64,000 nucleotides of DNA from Virgibacillus_O xinjiangensis (GTDB lineage Bacteria; Bacillota; Bacilli; Bacillales; Amphibacillaceae), in assembly GCF_042643145.1 (NCBI RefSeq), contig NZ_JBHRSA010000025.1, forward strand, positions 21,301 through 85,300, in the 5' to 3' direction. How positions within the stretch are numbered: the first letter of the stretch is position 1; each line of letters starts with the position of its first letter. Below the pieces are notes generated by a model, which saw only the letters and a program-made list of their open reading frames with translations, made no database searches and was not told the DNA's origin. Below are positions 61,660 to 64,000 of the stretch, in pieces. The translations under genes were made by a program, and so were the position numbers.

Positions 61660-63936
61660 GTGAGTTCACCGAAGGATCACCCGGATTACAAAAATGAGAA
61701 AAATCGGCTGGAATACACGAAAGATTACATTCAGTCCATCTTGGAAGTGGCTTCTACTACACAGGGAGGATACAAGGAGAATATCAAAGATGCTTTTGTC
61801 AATCTTGATCATTTGGACAGCAGTCTGAGTTATATCAATATACTTACAAATGCTAGGCTATTGGAACTGATACAGGGGGATATACGGAATCTCAGCAACA
61901 TTAAGCACAAGCCTTATTTCGGAAGGGTGGACTTCGACCGGGACGGTGCCCATCAGACGGAAACCTATTATATCGGAAAAGTTTCCCTATATCGGCGTGA
62001 TAACCAAGAACCGGTCATCGTCGACTGGAGGTCTCCGATTGCTAACATTTACTATGACGGACGGCTTGGGGAAGTCTCCTATGACTCGGAAGAAGGGGAA
62101 CAGAGGGGGCAATTGGCACTTAAGCGCCAATATTTGATTGAGCATGGCGAACTGGAAGAAATTAGGGATATCGATGTAACGACACGTGATGAGCTTCTGC
62201 AGCGCTCCCTGTCGGAGACATCCGATAAGCGGCTCAATGATATTGTAGCAACCATTCAAGAGGAACAGAACAACGTGATTCGGGCTGATTTGCAGAAGCC
62301 GATGATTGTTCAGGGAGTTGCAGGAAGTGGGAAAACGACCATTGCCCTGCATCGGCTATCCTATTTCATCTATATTTATTCCGGAAAAGTAGCACCGGAG
62401 GAGATGATGATTCTCGCTCCGAATAAGATGTTCATCAATTTTATTGCGGAATCACTGCCAGAACTCGGAGTGGAGAAAATAAGGCAGACGACTTTTTCGG
62501 ATTATGTATTTGCCTGTCTAGGGAAACGGTTGAAATTAACGGATGCGAATGAAAAGCTCAAGGCTTTGATATCTCCGGAAACTGAAGGGAAGGAAGATAT
62601 TAAATGGGTCTCTCAGCTGAAAGGGTCCATCCGGTTTGAAAATATCCTGAAGCGTTACCTGAAGGATATCCGCAACAATTATGTACCGGAAGATGATGTG
62701 TTTATCAGCAGATTCCGTCTCTATCCGTCTAAAAGACTGAGGCAATTGTTCATCAAGGATTACCAATATCTTCCGTTTGAAAAGCGGAAGGAGAAGATCC
62801 AAGAACTGTTGAAGTCCAATTTCCAACAACGGAAAAAGAAAATTCTTCAACAGATTGAAGAAAGCTTTGAAGAGAGGTATGACCAAATTAACTCCCGTTA
62901 TAAAGGGGAAGAACGCCGGGAAAAGATGGTACGGCTGCTGGACAATAAGGAAAAGCGTACGGCGGAAGTAAAGGGTGTCACAAAAAAGATGGTTGCCGAT
63001 TATATGAAAAAGTTCCCGAAAAAACACGGGATTGATTATTACAAGGAACTCCTGACCGACCGTAAGCTATTAGAAAAATATGCGGGAGATGATTTTAGTG
63101 CACAGGAAATTGAAAAACTGACCATACAATCCGCCGGCTTAAAGCAGAATGTATTTGACCTGGAAGATCTGGCTCCCATTTTATATCTGCATACATATAT
63201 CAAAGGCATTCCGAAAGAGCTGAAAATGAAATATGTTGTTATTGATGAAGGACAGGATTATAATCTTCTGCAAATCCGTGCATTGCGCCGGGCGACCGGA
63301 ACAAATCTTTTCACCATTCTCGGAGACCTCTCCCAAGGAATTCATGCCTATCGTGGAACAGAAGACTGGGCCTCATTTATTTCCCATGCTCTTCCGAACG
63401 CCAATTATCTGACACTGCAGAAAAGCTATCGGACAACAGTAGAGATTATGGACTTGGCGAATGCATTATTAGGGAAGCTGGGTAAGGACCTTCCGGCTGC
63501 AGAACCGGTGGTGCGGCATGGAGAAAAACCTTCCATAATTCTTGTTGATACAAAGAAACAGCTGTTGGAAGAATTAGCTGAGAAGATACACCAGGAGCAG
63601 GAGAAGGGTTTCAGGTCTATAGCTGTGATTGGTAAAACCGAAAAGGAATGCAAGTGGATCTATCAACAGTTGAAGAAGCAGATGGATGTGCAGCTTCTAA
63701 AAGACACCGATGAACTTGAACACAGCTTGGTCATTGTTCCTTCATATCTGGCCAAAGGGCTGGAATTCGATGCGGTCATCATTACTTCTTTTGACGAAAC
63801 TTATTCCGATCATGAACTAGATCTGAAATTACTTTACGTAACTATAACCCGCGGTATGCATAGTCTGAGCCTGATTGGACGGCATCGTTCTGCCTTCCGC
63901 CTGGATGAACAAGATACCATCTACCTGCAAGATTAA
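61660..63936 (+). CDS. helD: RNA polymerase recycling motor HelD
   Basis: A 758-aa UvrD/Rep-like superfamily 1 protein. An N-terminal coiled-coil (residues about 5-90) precedes GVAGSGKTT Walker A near residue 219, then a long insertion (about 275-480) rich in Lys and Glu. Helicase motifs VIDEGQD near 528, SYRTT near 587 and YVTITRGMHSL near the C-terminus follow. HelD displaces stalled RNA polymerase from DNA and nucleic acid. The start is GTG 61660 behind AAGGGGAAGG. A group II intron end is present right at the stop codon, so the last residues and any native terminator could have been altered. Confidence 0.92.
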   Translation: MSSPKDHPDYKNEKNRLEYTKDYIQSILEVASTTQGGYKENIKDAFVNLDHLDSSLSYINILTNARLLELIQGDIRNLSNIKHKPYFGRVDFDRDGAHQTETYYIGKVSLYRRDNQEPVIVDWRSPIANIYYDGRLGEVSYDSEEGEQRGQLALKRQYLIEHGELEEIRDIDVTTRDELLQRSLSETSDKRLNDIVATIQEEQNNVIRADLQKPMIVQGVAGSGKTTIALHRLSYFIYIYSGKVAPEEMMILAPNKMFINFIAESLPELGVEKIRQTTFSDYVFACLGKRLKLTDANEKLKALISPETEGKEDIKWVSQLKGSIRFENILKRYLKDIRNNYVPEDDVFISRFRLYPSKRLRQLFIKDYQYLPFEKRKEKIQELLKSNFQQRKKKILQQIEESFEERYDQINSRYKGEERREKMVRLLDNKEKRTAEVKGVTKKMVADYMKKFPKKHGIDYYKELLTDRKLLEKYAGDDFSAQEIEKLTIQSAGLKQNVFDLEDLAPILYLHTYIKGIPKELKMKYVVIDEGQDYNLLQIRALRRATGTNLFTILGDLSQGIHAYRGTEDWASFISHALPNANYLTLQKSYRTTVEIMDLANALLGKLGKDLPAAEPVVRHGEKPSIILVDTKKQLLEELAEKIHQEQEKGFRSIAVIGKTEKECKWIYQQLKKQMDVQLLKDTDELEHSLVIVPSYLAKGLEFDAVIITSFDETYSDHELDLKLLYVTITRGMHSLSLIGRHRSAFRLDEQDTIYLQD

Positions 63937-64000
63937 TCGAGTAGGAGGAGGTGACTAACCTCCGTCCTCTCACACCACCGTACGTACGGACCCGTATACG
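63937..64000 (-). mobile_element. 3' end (domains V-VI) of a group II intron, partial
   Basis: On the minus strand, CGTATACGGGTCCGTACGTA and CGGTGGTGTGAGAGGACGG form a domain V-like hairpin. A GGAGG/CCTCC stem with an unpaired A follows, like domain VI, ending near CTCGAT. The body of the element, presumably with a reverse-transcriptase gene, would lie beyond the window end. Confidence 0.65.

Overview
The window looks like chromosomal DNA from a Firmicute of the family Bacillaceae. The evidence is strong GGAGG-type ribosome binding sites, TTG and GTG starts, many intrinsic terminators, and recognisable Bacillus modules: the BirA-controlled yhfUTS operon, a TPP-riboswitch ykoFEDC operon, ykuI, yitT, glpQ with a Pho box, helD, and DUF3231, DUF421 and DUF2164 proteins. 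The dispersed intergenic repeats suggest a salt- or alkali-adapted genus, but the genus cannot be fixed from the sequence alone.

Layout. 0-4 kb: ketone-body metabolism (truncated 3-hydroxybutyrate dehydrogenase, thiolase, GntP-type permease). 4.2-7.4 kb: a biotin-regulated operon (BioY, acyl-CoA ligase, thiolase-like protein). 7.6-10.4 kb: a secreted RidA-like protein, repeats, a small protein, and an EamA transporter whose 5' end is disrupted. 10.6-14.3 kb: a thiamine/HMP uptake operon. 14.5-18.9 kb: housekeeping and stress genes plus glpQ. 19-21.5 kb: a divergent XRE-cupin regulator / MHS permease / ornithine-cyclodeaminase-like unit around a perfect palindrome. 21.6-30.1 kb: zinc-binding ZnuA with Zur boxes, a FUSC protein, an N-carbamoylase-type amidohydrolase, AtoE, VanZ and a YdjM-like protein. 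30.3-36.5 kb: two secreted M14 carboxypeptidases flanking YkuI and a DUF421/DUF4363 pair, then YitT. 36.6-43.7 kb: a cupin, an operon of an unknown membrane protein with an amidohydrolase, further membrane proteins, and NhaC. 44.3-48.9 kb: a TM2 protein, PurU, two TatA proteins, and an ATP-grasp/M20 pair.

The most system-like region is 49-59.4 kb. It holds a large secreted PIG-L deacetylase with NEW3-like and ThuA-like parts, a three-gene sugar ABC importer without its own ATPase, a ROK repressor, and an argininosuccinate-lyase-like enzyme with an MFS permease. Three copies of the motif TTAGT-N11-A(C/T)TAA lie in the two control regions, so these genes probably form one regulon. The window ends with a FUSC protein, a methyltransferase, a 57-aa gene coupled to helD, and what looks like the 3' end of a group II intron touching the helD stop codon.

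Three kinds of non-coding repeat recur: a composite inverted repeat of two ~125-bp elements (three loci), 21-bp-period CACTCG arrays (three loci), and 40-bp arrays built from 20-bp half-units (two loci).
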